From the NCBI GenBank assembly GCA_013823985.1, contig PNNB01000047.1:62001-126000 (forward strand): DNA of 64,000 bases, in the 5' to 3' direction. The notes beneath the pieces were generated by a model, which saw only the letters and a program-made list of their open reading frames with translations, did no database searches and was not told the DNA's origin. The position numbers and the translations under genes were made by a program. This document shows positions 52,669-60,979 of this stretch, piece after piece. The DNA comes from Sphingopyxis sp. Its GTDB lineage: Bacteria; Pseudomonadota; Alphaproteobacteria; Sphingomonadales; Sphingomonadaceae. Each line of letters begins with the position of its first letter. The stretch's first letter is position 1.

Positions 52669-53949
52669 GTGAAGTCAGCCAATCAACTGGGGCAGTCCGC
52701 AAAGACGCGCTATGCGGAGCGTGATGCCGAATTGCGGCAGATGCGGATTATTGCCACCGCTCTGCTGCTGTTCATGGTCGTGCTGTTTGTGGCCGGCAAC
52801 TATATGGAGACCCGGTACCAGGGGCATTGGGGCTTTCTGCGCGCCTTTGCCGAGGCGGGCATGGTCGGTGGCCTAGCCGACTGGTTTGCCGTCACCGCGC
52901 TGTTCCGTCACCCACTCGGCATCCCGATTCCGCATACGGCCATCATTCCGAACAATAAGGAACGGCTCGGCCGCACGCTGGCAAGCTTTCTGCGGTCAAA
53001 CTTCCTGACAACCAAGGTTGTCGCCCGCCGGGTGCAGCGCATGGATGTGGCGGGTGCGATGGGCAAGTTCCTCAGCGCTCCCTCGGGCGGCGAAGGCCGG
53101 ATGCGCATGGGCGCATCCCGTCTGATGGGCGATATCATCGCCGCGCTGGATGATGAACGGCTCGGCGGTGTGGCCAAGGGCGCGATCCGCAAGCAACTCG
53201 ACAAGCTCGACATCGCCCCCCTGCTCGGCCAATTGCTGACCGCGATGATCCGCGAGCGGCGGCATATCCCTGTCCTTGATGGCATTATCAAATGGGCGTC
53301 CAAGACGTTGGAGGCTAACGAGCATCTCATCCGCGAAATGGTCGAGGAACGGGCCAATACCATCATGCGCTGGACCGGTCTCGACGACCGGCTCGCCAAC
53401 GCGATTGTGAACGGCCTGAACAAATTGCTGCACGACATGGCCGAAGATCCCGACCACCCCTTGCGCGAAAAGGGCGAAGAGGGCTTGGCCAGTCTTGCCC
53501 ATGACCTGCGCCATGACAAGGAATTGCAGGCGAAGGTCAATCATTGGAAAGGCCAATTGCTCGAAAATCCGGCGATGAGCAAATGGATCAACAGCCTTTG
53601 GGATCAGGGGCGCAGCGGCCTCCTCAAGGCCGCACGCAATCCGGATGCGGCCCTGGCGGGAAGCTTTGGCGATGCGCTCATTAAGCTGGGCGGCACGTTG
53701 CAAGACGATGCCCGTCTCAAACACCAGATCAATCGCTTCGCACGCCGCGCCATCGTTGGCACAACCGAAAATTATGGCGATAATATAGTTGCGCTCGTAT
53801 CCGACACTATCAAGGGCTGGGACGCGTCCACGATCACTGATCGCGTGGAAAATGCGGTGGGCAGCGACCTCCAGTTTATCCGCATCAACGGGACATTGGT
53901 GGGCGGCATGGCAGGGATCGTGATCCACGCCGTCGGCCTGCTGATCTAA
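52669..53949 (+). CDS. DUF445 family membrane protein (YjiN-like)
   Basis: 426 residues from GTG 52669 with AAGG about 10 bases upstream. One hydrophobic helix at the N terminus (IIATALLLFMVVLFVAGNY) precedes the DUF445 signature FAEAGMVGGLADWFAVTALF and HPLGIPIPHTAIIPNNKERL. A second hydrophobic end (LVGGMAGIVIHAVGLLI) closes it. Long amphipathic helices fill the middle. The function is unknown. It follows the pump gene by 43 bases and converges on the nucleosidase gene. Confidence 0.92.
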   Translation: MKSANQLGQSAKTRYAERDAELRQMRIIATALLLFMVVLFVAGNYMETRYQGHWGFLRAFAEAGMVGGLADWFAVTALFRHPLGIPIPHTAIIPNNKERLGRTLASFLRSNFLTTKVVARRVQRMDVAGAMGKFLSAPSGGEGRMRMGASRLMGDIIAALDDERLGGVAKGAIRKQLDKLDIAPLLGQLLTAMIRERRHIPVLDGIIKWASKTLEANEHLIREMVEERANTIMRWTGLDDRLANAIVNGLNKLLHDMAEDPDHPLREKGEEGLASLAHDLRHDKELQAKVNHWKGQLLENPAMSKWINSLWDQGRSGLLKAARNPDAALAGSFGDALIKLGGTLQDDARLKHQINRFARRAIVGTTENYGDNIVALVSDTIKGWDASTITDRVENAVGSDLQFIRINGTLVGGMAGIVIHAVGLLI

Positions 53950-53958
53950 CCGCCGGCG

Positions 53959-54636
53959 TTAGCCGCCTATCAGCGAAATCATCCGTTCGGCAGCATCGGC
54001 CGCCCTTCTGGCGCCGCGCTTCAAATTGCTTTGAAAATCACCGCTGCTCGACCCGTCGGCATTGTCGGTCGTCGCCTTGATCGCGGCCCAGGGCAGATTC
54101 ATGCGCACAGCGGCCTGCGCGACGGCTGCGGTTTCCATATCGATGATATCGCCGCCCAGCGCCTGATGCAGCCTGCGGCCATGGTCAGAGCTTTCGACAA
54201 AGCAATCGCCAGTCACTATCCGCACTTTGGGCAGCCCGACATCCGGTGTCGCCATCGCCCTGAAGGGTTCGATATGCTCCTCACCTATCGGCCAGGCGCC
54301 CGCGCTATAATGGGCGAAATGGTCGTGTCGGGATGCGCCATAGTCGCCCTGCACCGCTTCGGTGATCTGGAAACAATCCCCTTCAATATCGGAGAGCTTT
54401 CCAGCGGTTCCTACGACCAGCAGCATCTGGACATTATAATGTTCGGCCAACATCATAGCCGCCATGGCCGCATTGACCTTGCCGATCCCGCTGCAGGTGA
54501 TGGCGATATTCTTGCCGGCGAATTGCACTTGCCGGACCAGAAATCCGTGCAGCGGTTCCGCATCTTTGCTTTGTCCCGGGAAAAGCGCCGCCGCTTCGGC
54601 ATCGACACCGGTGATGATACCAATATGTTGAATCAT
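53959..54636 (-). CDS. mtnN: 5'-methylthioadenosine/S-adenosylhomocysteine nucleosidase
   Basis: 225 residues from ATG 54636 with AGAAGG 5 bases upstream. The nucleoside phosphorylase superfamily layout is clear: GIITGVDAEAAALF, ITCSGIGKVNAAMAAMMLAE, VVGTAGKLSDIEGD, and the catalytic block DIIDMETAAVAQAA. The aspartate of ATTDNADGSSSGDF corresponds to the catalytic aspartate. It hydrolyses the by-products of methyl transfer and polyamine synthesis. The purine-recognition region cannot be judged fully, so a related nucleosidase is possible. Confidence 0.85.
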   Translation of the reverse strand: MIQHIGIITGVDAEAAALFPGQSKDAEPLHGFLVRQVQFAGKNIAITCSGIGKVNAAMAAMMLAEHYNVQMLLVVGTAGKLSDIEGDCFQITEAVQGDYGASRHDHFAHYSAGAWPIGEEHIEPFRAMATPDVGLPKVRIVTGDCFVESSDHGRRLHQALGGDIIDMETAAVAQAAVRMNLPWAAIKATTDNADGSSSGDFQSNLKRGARRAADAAERMISLIGG

Positions 54637-54706
54637 AAAAGCCTTCTCTTCAATCACAAAGAGGCCTTAGCGGTGCTTTGATGTGATTATGATGACAGCG
54701 CCGAAA

Positions 54707-56014
54707 TTATCCACCAGCGGCGATCATGTCTTCGATCCGCACAAATTTCTCGCGCGGTGCCCCTTCGCGGGCGCGGGCGATTTCGGCTTCCTCGATCTTT
54801 TTCCAGTCGCTGAATTTCACGACCTGAACCCCGCGCTTTTCGAGCAAGGCGTCCAGGCCGGGCCTGCCTGACTTGCGATCCCCTTCCCCGATATCTTCGG
54901 CAACTGCGTCGATGATCGTGTAGCCATCCGGCCGGTTCGTGCCGATTGTGCCCGATGGCCCGCGCCGGGCCCAGCCAACGCAATAGAGGCCCGGCAATAT
55001 CCGCCCGTCGACATTCGCAAAACGCCCGCGCCCATGTTCATAGGGCACGCCTTCGATCGACGGGGTCTGGTAGCCGATACAGCTAATCACCATGGAACAG
55101 GGTATAGCATAGGTCTCGCCTGTGCCGACACTGCGCAACTGGTCATCCAGCTTGGTACGCTCGACAATGATCCGTTCCACCTTGCCCTCGCCTTCGATGC
55201 GCAGCGGCGCGGCGAAGAAATCGAAAGTGATGCTGATCTGCTTGTCAGCTCGATAGGCTTCGGGAATGGCAGCAAATTCGCGCAATAGGGTGACCGACTT
55301 GCGCATACCGGGTTCCAAAAGGGCGTCTTCGCCAACTTCGGGCAAGTCCAGCCTATCGACCCGCGGCGTCGCGCGGTCGAGATGGCCGAGTTCGGCCAGC
55401 TCTTTGGGCGTCATCGCAATCTGGTGCGGACCGCGGCGGCCCAATATGGTGATTTCTTCCGTTGCCGAAGTTTCGAGCACGTCCAGCGCATGGCTGACAA
55501 TATCGGACCCGCCAAATTCCGCGCGGGTTTTGGACAGGATGCGCGCAACATCCAGCGCCACATTGCCGTTGCCGATAATGGCCACATGTTTGCCGTCGAG
55601 CGGCGGTTCAAGTTCGGCAAAGTCGGGATGGCCATTATACCAGCCTACAAAAGCTGCGCTGCCGTAGACGCCGGGCAAATCGCCGCCCGGAATTTCAAGC
55701 GTGCGGTCATCCGGTGCGCCCGTCGCCAGTACGACGGCATCATAGAGCTCTTGCAGTTCATCGACGCTGACATCCTTGCCAACGGTCACATTGCCGACAA
55801 AGCGAACATTTTCGGAAAGAGCGACTTTCTCATAACGGCCCGACACCGCCTTGATCGATTGATGGTCCGGCGCAACGCCAAAGCGGATAAGGCCGAAGGG
55901 AACCGGAAGCCGGTCGATGATATCGACGCGCACATTCTCCCCGAATTTTTTCTGTGCTGCCTCGGCGGAATAATAGCCTGCCGGGCCCGAACCGATAATC
56001 GCGATATGCCGCAT
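54707..56014 (-). CDS. fprA: FprA/adrenodoxin reductase-type ferredoxin-NADP+ reductase
   Basis: 435 residues. FAD fold IAIIGSGPAGYYSAEAAQKK. The reductase motif DRLPVPFGLIRFGVAPDHQS is diagnostic for the adrenodoxin-reductase group. The NADP-binding fold is VAIIGNGNVALDVARIL, with GRRGPHQIAMTPKEL. The end has LYCVGWARRGPSGTIGTNRP. It passes electrons between NADPH and ferredoxins. It stands alone, with no ferredoxin gene adjacent. It could supply a Rieske oxygenase through a ferredoxin, although the demethylases are 27 kb or more away. Confidence 0.93.
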   Translation of the reverse strand: MRHIAIIGSGPAGYYSAEAAQKKFGENVRVDIIDRLPVPFGLIRFGVAPDHQSIKAVSGRYEKVALSENVRFVGNVTVGKDVSVDELQELYDAVVLATGAPDDRTLEIPGGDLPGVYGSAAFVGWYNGHPDFAELEPPLDGKHVAIIGNGNVALDVARILSKTRAEFGGSDIVSHALDVLETSATEEITILGRRGPHQIAMTPKELAELGHLDRATPRVDRLDLPEVGEDALLEPGMRKSVTLLREFAAIPEAYRADKQISITFDFFAAPLRIEGEGKVERIIVERTKLDDQLRSVGTGETYAIPCSMVISCIGYQTPSIEGVPYEHGRGRFANVDGRILPGLYCVGWARRGPSGTIGTNRPDGYTIIDAVAEDIGEGDRKSGRPGLDALLEKRGVQVVKFSDWKKIEEAEIARAREGAPREKFVRIEDMIAAGG

Positions 56015-56060
56015 GGGTTTCTCCCTACCCTCGATTCGTCACGCTAACGTGCTTCGCGCA

Positions 56061-56100
56061 AAAGAAAAGGGCCGGAACGCGACATGCGCTCCGGCCCTTC
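56061..56100 (-). terminator. Rho-independent terminator after the TonB-dependent receptor
   Basis: On the minus strand, AAGGGCCGGA and TCCGGCCCTT form a ten-base stem, followed by TTCTTTT. It begins about 20 bases past the receptor stop. Confidence 0.88.
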
Positions 56101-56120
56101 GGTTCCAATTCTACGAGTGC

Positions 56121-58718
56121 TTAGAATTTGGCTCCGACCTTCACGCCATAAAAGCGTGGAGGCGCAGGATAAACGGCAAAGCTGTTCCCTTGTTCCGGGA
56201 TCGGGAATGCCGTGATGTTGTAATAGGTGTCGAACAGATTTTCGACATAACCCTCGATGCTGTACTTGCCATCGCCGAAATTGACGCCTGCACGCAGGTT
56301 CACAATTCCGAAGCCATCATTGGCGGTAAAGCGACGACCCAACGGATCGTTCAGCGGGAATGCATCGCTGTTTACGCGATAATCCAGATGGAACAGACCG
56401 CCTACACCTTCGCTGATTTGCGGGGTCCAGGTAACCGCACCGGTGATGGTGTGCTTCGGCTGGTTCGATGCCTGACGACCATTGTCGGCACCTGCCAACG
56501 GATCGGTGACCTTGGCATCCACATAGGTGTAGCCGAGGTTGAACGCCAGGTCGGGATGCGGACGGATGATGCTTTCCAGCTCGACACCCTTTGAAATCAG
56601 CTTGTCATAGTTCAGCACGACGAAGCTGTTTCCAAGGAACCGGTTGGACTGATAGCCCTTGAAGTTCGAATAGAAGAGCGACGCGTTGAACTGGAACTGG
56701 CGCGTGAAGTTGGTTTTGATACCGAATTCATAGGCATCCACCGTTTCATTGCCAAACTCCAGATCGGTCATCTGCGCGCCGTCACCGCCGAGCAGAACGG
56801 AATCGAAGCTGCCACGGTCGAGGTTGTAACCACCCGACTTGTAGCCGCGGTCATATCCGCCATAGACGAGCACATCGTCGTTCACTTTGAACGACAAACG
56901 TGCCGTACCGGTGAATTCGCTTTCCGAACGGTCATCCGAACGGACGCCGTTGAATTCGCTGTTCACCGTGGGGTTGCAGGTCAGAAGGAATGCCGAGTTC
57001 AGCAATCCTGCGCCCTGCAATGCCGCGCGGTAAGGCGCCGTTGCCGGGTTCTGGAAGAACGCACATGCCGGAACCGACGAGGTCAGATCGCTGTCGATAT
57101 CCTTGGTTTCATGGTTGTACCGCAGACCCAAAGTCAGCGACAGATTGTCGGTGAAATTGATGATGTTGTGCGTGAACAAGGCATAAGCTTCGGTGTCAAC
57201 CTTATAAGCGTCATTCTGCTGACCGGCGCCATTTGGCGTGCGGGGAAGCGGGCTGTTGAACAAGGCGAACAGGGCCGGGTTACCCGCAGCTGCAGCGGCC
57301 AGTGCCGGGTTGGACGCCAAGGCGACCTGACCGAATAAGGGCGTTGCAGGGCCGAGGGTGCCGAACAACTGCAGACCGCTCGGCAAAGCCGCGCTGCGGG
57401 TCAGTTCACGGATCACACCGTCCACATATTGGTCAGCCTGATTGCCGAAACGCACGGTATCGTTCAGCGTCAGTTTCTCATTCAGGTAGAAACCACCGAC
57501 CAACCAGTCGACCCGGTCGTTGAACGCGGTGCCCTGCAAGCGGATTTCCTGTGTGAAATCCTTGATGCCGGTGCGGTAATTGTCACGATAGGCGCGGTCC
57601 AGACCCGAAAAATCGATGTCCTGGTTACGCTTCGCATCCCAGTCGCGATAGGCGGTGATCGAGGTCAGCGTCGCGCCGCCCAGATCCCAGTTCAGTTCGC
57701 CCGAAACGCCCCATTCGCTGACCTTTTCGGCCAGATTGCGGCCCGGCGAAACCGCCATGGTGCGGCTGCCGCGTGTATATGCGGGGATGCCGACCGTGCC
57801 AGCGGTGCCGCCAAGCGCCGGAACGCCTGCAAAACCGTTGATGATGTTGGTCGCAACCAGCGCGAGCGCCGAGTTGCTGGTGGCATCGATGCCGGGGAAG
57901 ATCTGCAGACCGCTGAGCGTGTTGACCGCGCCGCAGCAGACTTCGTCCGTCTTGGCATAGTCACCGATGAAGCGGAAGCTGACGCTGTCATTTTCAAACA
58001 GCGCCTGACCACGTACGAAGTAGCGGTCGATATTGTTGATACGGTTGTCGCTGTTCACATCGACGATATAGCCATCGCGCTTGTGGTAGCCGCCGTCCAG
58101 ACGCAGCGCGAGCTGTTCCGAAACCGGACCGGTCACGCCAGCCTTGACTTCGATTTCGTCCAGATTGCCGTAGCTTGCCTCGACATAACCGCCGAGTTCG
58201 AACTTGGGCTTTTGCGTGGTGATGTTCAGGGCACCTGCCGAGGTGTTGCGGCCGAACAGCGTACCTTGCGGTCCGCGCAGCACTTCAACGCGCTCGATCG
58301 GGGGCAGTTCAGCCAGCGCCACACCGGCACGCGAACGGAATACACCGTCGATGAACACGCCAACGGCGGGTTCAAAACCGGGGTTGTCGCCAGCGGTACC
58401 GATACCGCGGATCGACAGAACTGCGCCGGTTGCCGACGATTGGCCGGTCGTGGTCTTCAACGATGGGGCAAGCTGCTGGATGCCGCGAATGTCGACGACA
58501 CCGGCATTGGCAAGCTGTTCGCCGCCGACAACGCTCACCGACAGCGGCACATCCTGTGCGGCCTGGTCACGGCGGGTTGCGGTAACGATGATTTCATTAT
58601 CGGAATAGGCATCTTCGGTCGCTTGTTCGGCCTGGACTTCGCCATCCTGGGCAAAGGCAGACGTTGCCGGCGCGACAAGCACGGCGGTGCTGACAAGCAG
58701 CATATGTATCGATTTCAT
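56121..58718 (-). CDS. TonB-dependent outer-membrane receptor
   Basis: 865 residues from ATG 58718 with GAGGA 6-7 bases upstream. A signal peptide (MLLVSTAVLVAPATSAFA) is followed by the TonB box-like NEIIVTATRRDQAAQDVPLS. The plug has IRGIGTAGDNPGFEPAVGVF, GVFRSRAGVALAELPPIERV and LRGPQGTLFGRNTSAGALNI. A 22-strand barrel ends at FYGVKVGAKF. This is the sphingomonad-expanded receptor group that takes up varied substrates. The ligand is unknown. The adjacent genes concern storage polymers, not iron. Confidence 0.94.
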   Translation of the reverse strand: MKSIHMLLVSTAVLVAPATSAFAQDGEVQAEQATEDAYSDNEIIVTATRRDQAAQDVPLSVSVVGGEQLANAGVVDIRGIQQLAPSLKTTTGQSSATGAVLSIRGIGTAGDNPGFEPAVGVFIDGVFRSRAGVALAELPPIERVEVLRGPQGTLFGRNTSAGALNITTQKPKFELGGYVEASYGNLDEIEVKAGVTGPVSEQLALRLDGGYHKRDGYIVDVNSDNRINNIDRYFVRGQALFENDSVSFRFIGDYAKTDEVCCGAVNTLSGLQIFPGIDATSNSALALVATNIINGFAGVPALGGTAGTVGIPAYTRGSRTMAVSPGRNLAEKVSEWGVSGELNWDLGGATLTSITAYRDWDAKRNQDIDFSGLDRAYRDNYRTGIKDFTQEIRLQGTAFNDRVDWLVGGFYLNEKLTLNDTVRFGNQADQYVDGVIRELTRSAALPSGLQLFGTLGPATPLFGQVALASNPALAAAAAGNPALFALFNSPLPRTPNGAGQQNDAYKVDTEAYALFTHNIINFTDNLSLTLGLRYNHETKDIDSDLTSSVPACAFFQNPATAPYRAALQGAGLLNSAFLLTCNPTVNSEFNGVRSDDRSESEFTGTARLSFKVNDDVLVYGGYDRGYKSGGYNLDRGSFDSVLLGGDGAQMTDLEFGNETVDAYEFGIKTNFTRQFQFNASLFYSNFKGYQSNRFLGNSFVVLNYDKLISKGVELESIIRPHPDLAFNLGYTYVDAKVTDPLAGADNGRQASNQPKHTITGAVTWTPQISEGVGGLFHLDYRVNSDAFPLNDPLGRRFTANDGFGIVNLRAGVNFGDGKYSIEGYVENLFDTYYNITAFPIPEQGNSFAVYPAPPRFYGVKVGAKF

Positions 58719-58740
58719 GATGTTCCTCTGTAGACTTTTT

Positions 58741-58804
58741 GCGGTCAAACCGCTTGGGGGAGATAAACTTCAGGCTCGGGCCCGAGGTCCTCTCTAGATA
58801 GAGG
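58741..58804 (-). promoter_or_regulatory. Three palindromes in the leader of the TonB-dependent receptor
   Basis: GCGGT-CAA-ACCGC (58741-58753), CTCGGGCCCGAG (58775-58786) and CCTCT-CTAGAT-AGAGG (58789-58804) lie 23-86 bases before the receptor ATG. They could be operators or mRNA hairpins. The rest of the gap up to 58900 shows nothing clear. Confidence 0.4.
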
Positions 58805-58900
58805 AACTTAACAAATCACACCAAGAAAATAAGGAATTTCCGTGCGTTTCCGCCCGGTGCTGTGACTCAAATACCACAATCGGTGGCGCGCAAACCTTTG

Positions 58901-59734
58901 TCAGGCAGCCTGACGCGCCTCTGCGGCAGGGCGATCCAGGAATTCCACGATCGCCTCTATGCTTTCCTGCACATGGCTGAGCAGGAAAAGGTGGCCGCCG
59001 TCTTCGATCACGAACAGCTCACTGTTGGGAATGAGGAAATCGAGGAACTTGCCATTGGCCAAAGGTACGATCTGGTCATCGCCGCCCATCATGATCAGCG
59101 TCTGCGTTTTCAGGAACGGCAGGAACGGCGCGCTGGTCCAGCCCATCATCGCCAGAAGCTGATAAAAATAGCCGGTCTTGGACGGTGGCTTTAGCCGGTT
59201 GATATGCTCGGCCTTGTTGCCGACCATGCCGCCATAAAGCGTCTTGAAATGCTTCGCCATGAATTCCGGGTCGATATAGCGACGCGGATCGGCCATCTTC
59301 ATCAAGGCCGCCGGATTGCCGGGCACCATCAGCATCCCTGCACTGGTCGCCACCAAAATCAGCTTGTTCACCCGCGCATTGTTCTGCAGCGCAAATTGCT
59401 GCGCCATCGCCCCGCCCCAGCTGACGCCCATGACGTCAACCATCGGCATTTCGAACCGGTCGAGCAACAGGTCGGCGATACGCGCCATCAATATCGCATT
59501 ATAGGGCACGACAGGGTCGGGCGAACCGCCAATGCCGGGCATGTCATAAGTGATGAAGTCACGGTCATCGATCAGCTCCGCCATCGGGGCCATCGCCTCG
59601 ATATTCGCGCCAATGCCGTTAAAAAAAAGGATCGGAAGCTTGCCCGATGCCTTGCTGGCCCGCCACACGGCAACACGCAAGGTGCGGCCATCAACGGTTT
59701 CCATGCTGTAAACTGGTTCGCGGCCCTTTGCCAT
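58901..59734 (-). CDS. phaZ: Intracellular polyhydroxyalkanoate depolymerase PhaZ-like alpha/beta hydrolase
   Basis: 277 residues. It matches pseudomonad PhaZ block for block: LFFNGIGANIEAMAPM, YDMPGIGGSPDPVVPYN, the nucleophile elbow MGVSWGGAMAQQFALQ (Ser), ATSAGMLMVPGNPAALMKM, RRYIDPEFM and IEDGGHLFLLSHVQ (His). It breaks down stored medium-chain-length polyester in the cell. phaC lies 1.2 kb away on the same strand, beyond a histidine kinase. The start MAKGREPVY is the only good ATG. Confidence 0.85.
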   Translation of the reverse strand: MAKGREPVYSMETVDGRTLRVAVWRASKASGKLPILFFNGIGANIEAMAPMAELIDDRDFITYDMPGIGGSPDPVVPYNAILMARIADLLLDRFEMPMVDVMGVSWGGAMAQQFALQNNARVNKLILVATSAGMLMVPGNPAALMKMADPRRYIDPEFMAKHFKTLYGGMVGNKAEHINRLKPPSKTGYFYQLLAMMGWTSAPFLPFLKTQTLIMMGGDDQIVPLANGKFLDFLIPNSELFVIEDGGHLFLLSHVQESIEAIVEFLDRPAAEARQAA

Positions 59735-59823
59735 ATTCGTTCCCCTGCCCTTATATACGGGTCGCTGAGCTGTGGTTTAACCGAACGGTTAGATGGCGCA
59801 AGGGGGTTTGTGGGCGGCCTGCC

Positions 59824-60825
59824 TCATCCCGGGAACACCAAACGGGCCGTTGTGCCGCCCTGCCCTTCGATGTGCAGCGTGCCGTTAAGCTGCTGCGACA
59901 GCGCCTGCGTGATCAGCGTGCCGAGGCCGTTGCCGCTTAGCGGATCATAGTCGACCGGCAGCCCATGTCCGTCGTCGCGCACGGTCAATTCCAGCTTTTC
60001 GTCATCAAACGGATGCAATGTCAGCCAGATATTTCCGCCCGGACGCCCCGCAAAGCCGTGCTTCAGGCTGTTCGTCACCAACTCGCTCACCAACAACGAC
60101 AGCGTCATCAGCCGGTCCATATCCAGCTTGACCGCCGCGGCGTCGACCGTGAACTGGACATTCGCCCCCTTCTTGGCCGCACGCAGCAAATCATTGCCGA
60201 GTTCGTCAAAATATTGGTGGATGGGCAGTTCCGCAGATGCCGGATCGTACAGACGGCGGTGAATGCTCGACATGATGCCGATACGCTTTGCCGCTTCGTC
60301 CAGTGCGGATGATGCGGTTGTGGGATCAGCGGCAACCTTGCGTTTCTGCATATTCAGCAAGGCGGCCACGACGCTCATATTATTCGCCACGCGATGCTGC
60401 AGTTCCTGAAACATCGTCCGCTGCCGCTCATACAGCCGCGCGGTAACCTCGCGTTCGGACCGCAACTGGTCTGCCGCCTTGAACATGAAGTGGAACAACG
60501 CAATGTCGACACCGACGATAAAGGTATAAAAACCCAGCGCAAACGCCGTGGACACATCCATTCCGAAAGCACCAAAGGGCGGGATGAAATAATACCAGGC
60601 CGCAATCCCGGACAATGTCGCGCATACTATCCCCGGACGGGTGCCAGCGACAAAGGCGGTCAATATCACGGCCGGAAAGAATGTCAGAAACGGAAAGCCG
60701 GGCGGCAATACATCCTGCAATGCAAAGCGCGTCAACAGTGCCATCGCAAAGGCCGCGACAGCAATGATATAGCCAATGATGGCGTTGTTCCGGATCTGAC
60801 TTATTGTTTGGGCAATAGAATGCAT
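59824..60825 (-). CDS. Sensor histidine kinase, HisKA_2 type with DUF4118 membrane domain
   Basis: 333 residues from ATG 60825 with GGGG about 6 bases upstream. Three to four N-terminal membrane helices (IIGYIIAVAAFAMALLTRFA and following) fit DUF4118. A linker with a coiled-coil leads to the HisKA_2 phosphoacceptor FQELQHRVANNMSVVAALLN. The ATPase has the N box ELVTNSLKHGF, G1 VRDDGHGLP and G2 GNGLGTLITQAL. No response regulator is adjacent, so it is an orphan. In alphaproteobacteria such kinases often feed the general stress PhyR pathway (family knowledge, not shown here). Confidence 0.9.
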   Translation of the reverse strand: MHSIAQTISQIRNNAIIGYIIAVAAFAMALLTRFALQDVLPPGFPFLTFFPAVILTAFVAGTRPGIVCATLSGIAAWYYFIPPFGAFGMDVSTAFALGFYTFIVGVDIALFHFMFKAADQLRSEREVTARLYERQRTMFQELQHRVANNMSVVAALLNMQKRKVAADPTTASSALDEAAKRIGIMSSIHRRLYDPASAELPIHQYFDELGNDLLRAAKKGANVQFTVDAAAVKLDMDRLMTLSLLVSELVTNSLKHGFAGRPGGNIWLTLHPFDDEKLELTVRDDGHGLPVDYDPLSGNGLGTLITQALSQQLNGTLHIEGQGGTTARLVFPG

Positions 60826-60979
60826 GCCATCCCCATTAGCACGTGCAGGAACAGCGCGCGTAGTTTTCCTGTGTCCGCTGCGCAATACCTCAGGTATATT
60901 TGCAGGTGCGATGAACCGGTTATGACAAACGGGTCAACCGATTGAAAAATCCGACCAATTGCATTCTGGTCCTATACGA

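Noticed and set aside
53946..53961. Palindrome CTAACCGCCGGCGTTA between convergent genes as a terminator
   Set aside because: It contains the two stop codons but has no T-tract on either side.
57429..58733. 434-codon open frame on the + strand
   Set aside because: Antisense to the TonB-dependent receptor, whose signal, plug and barrel are unambiguous.
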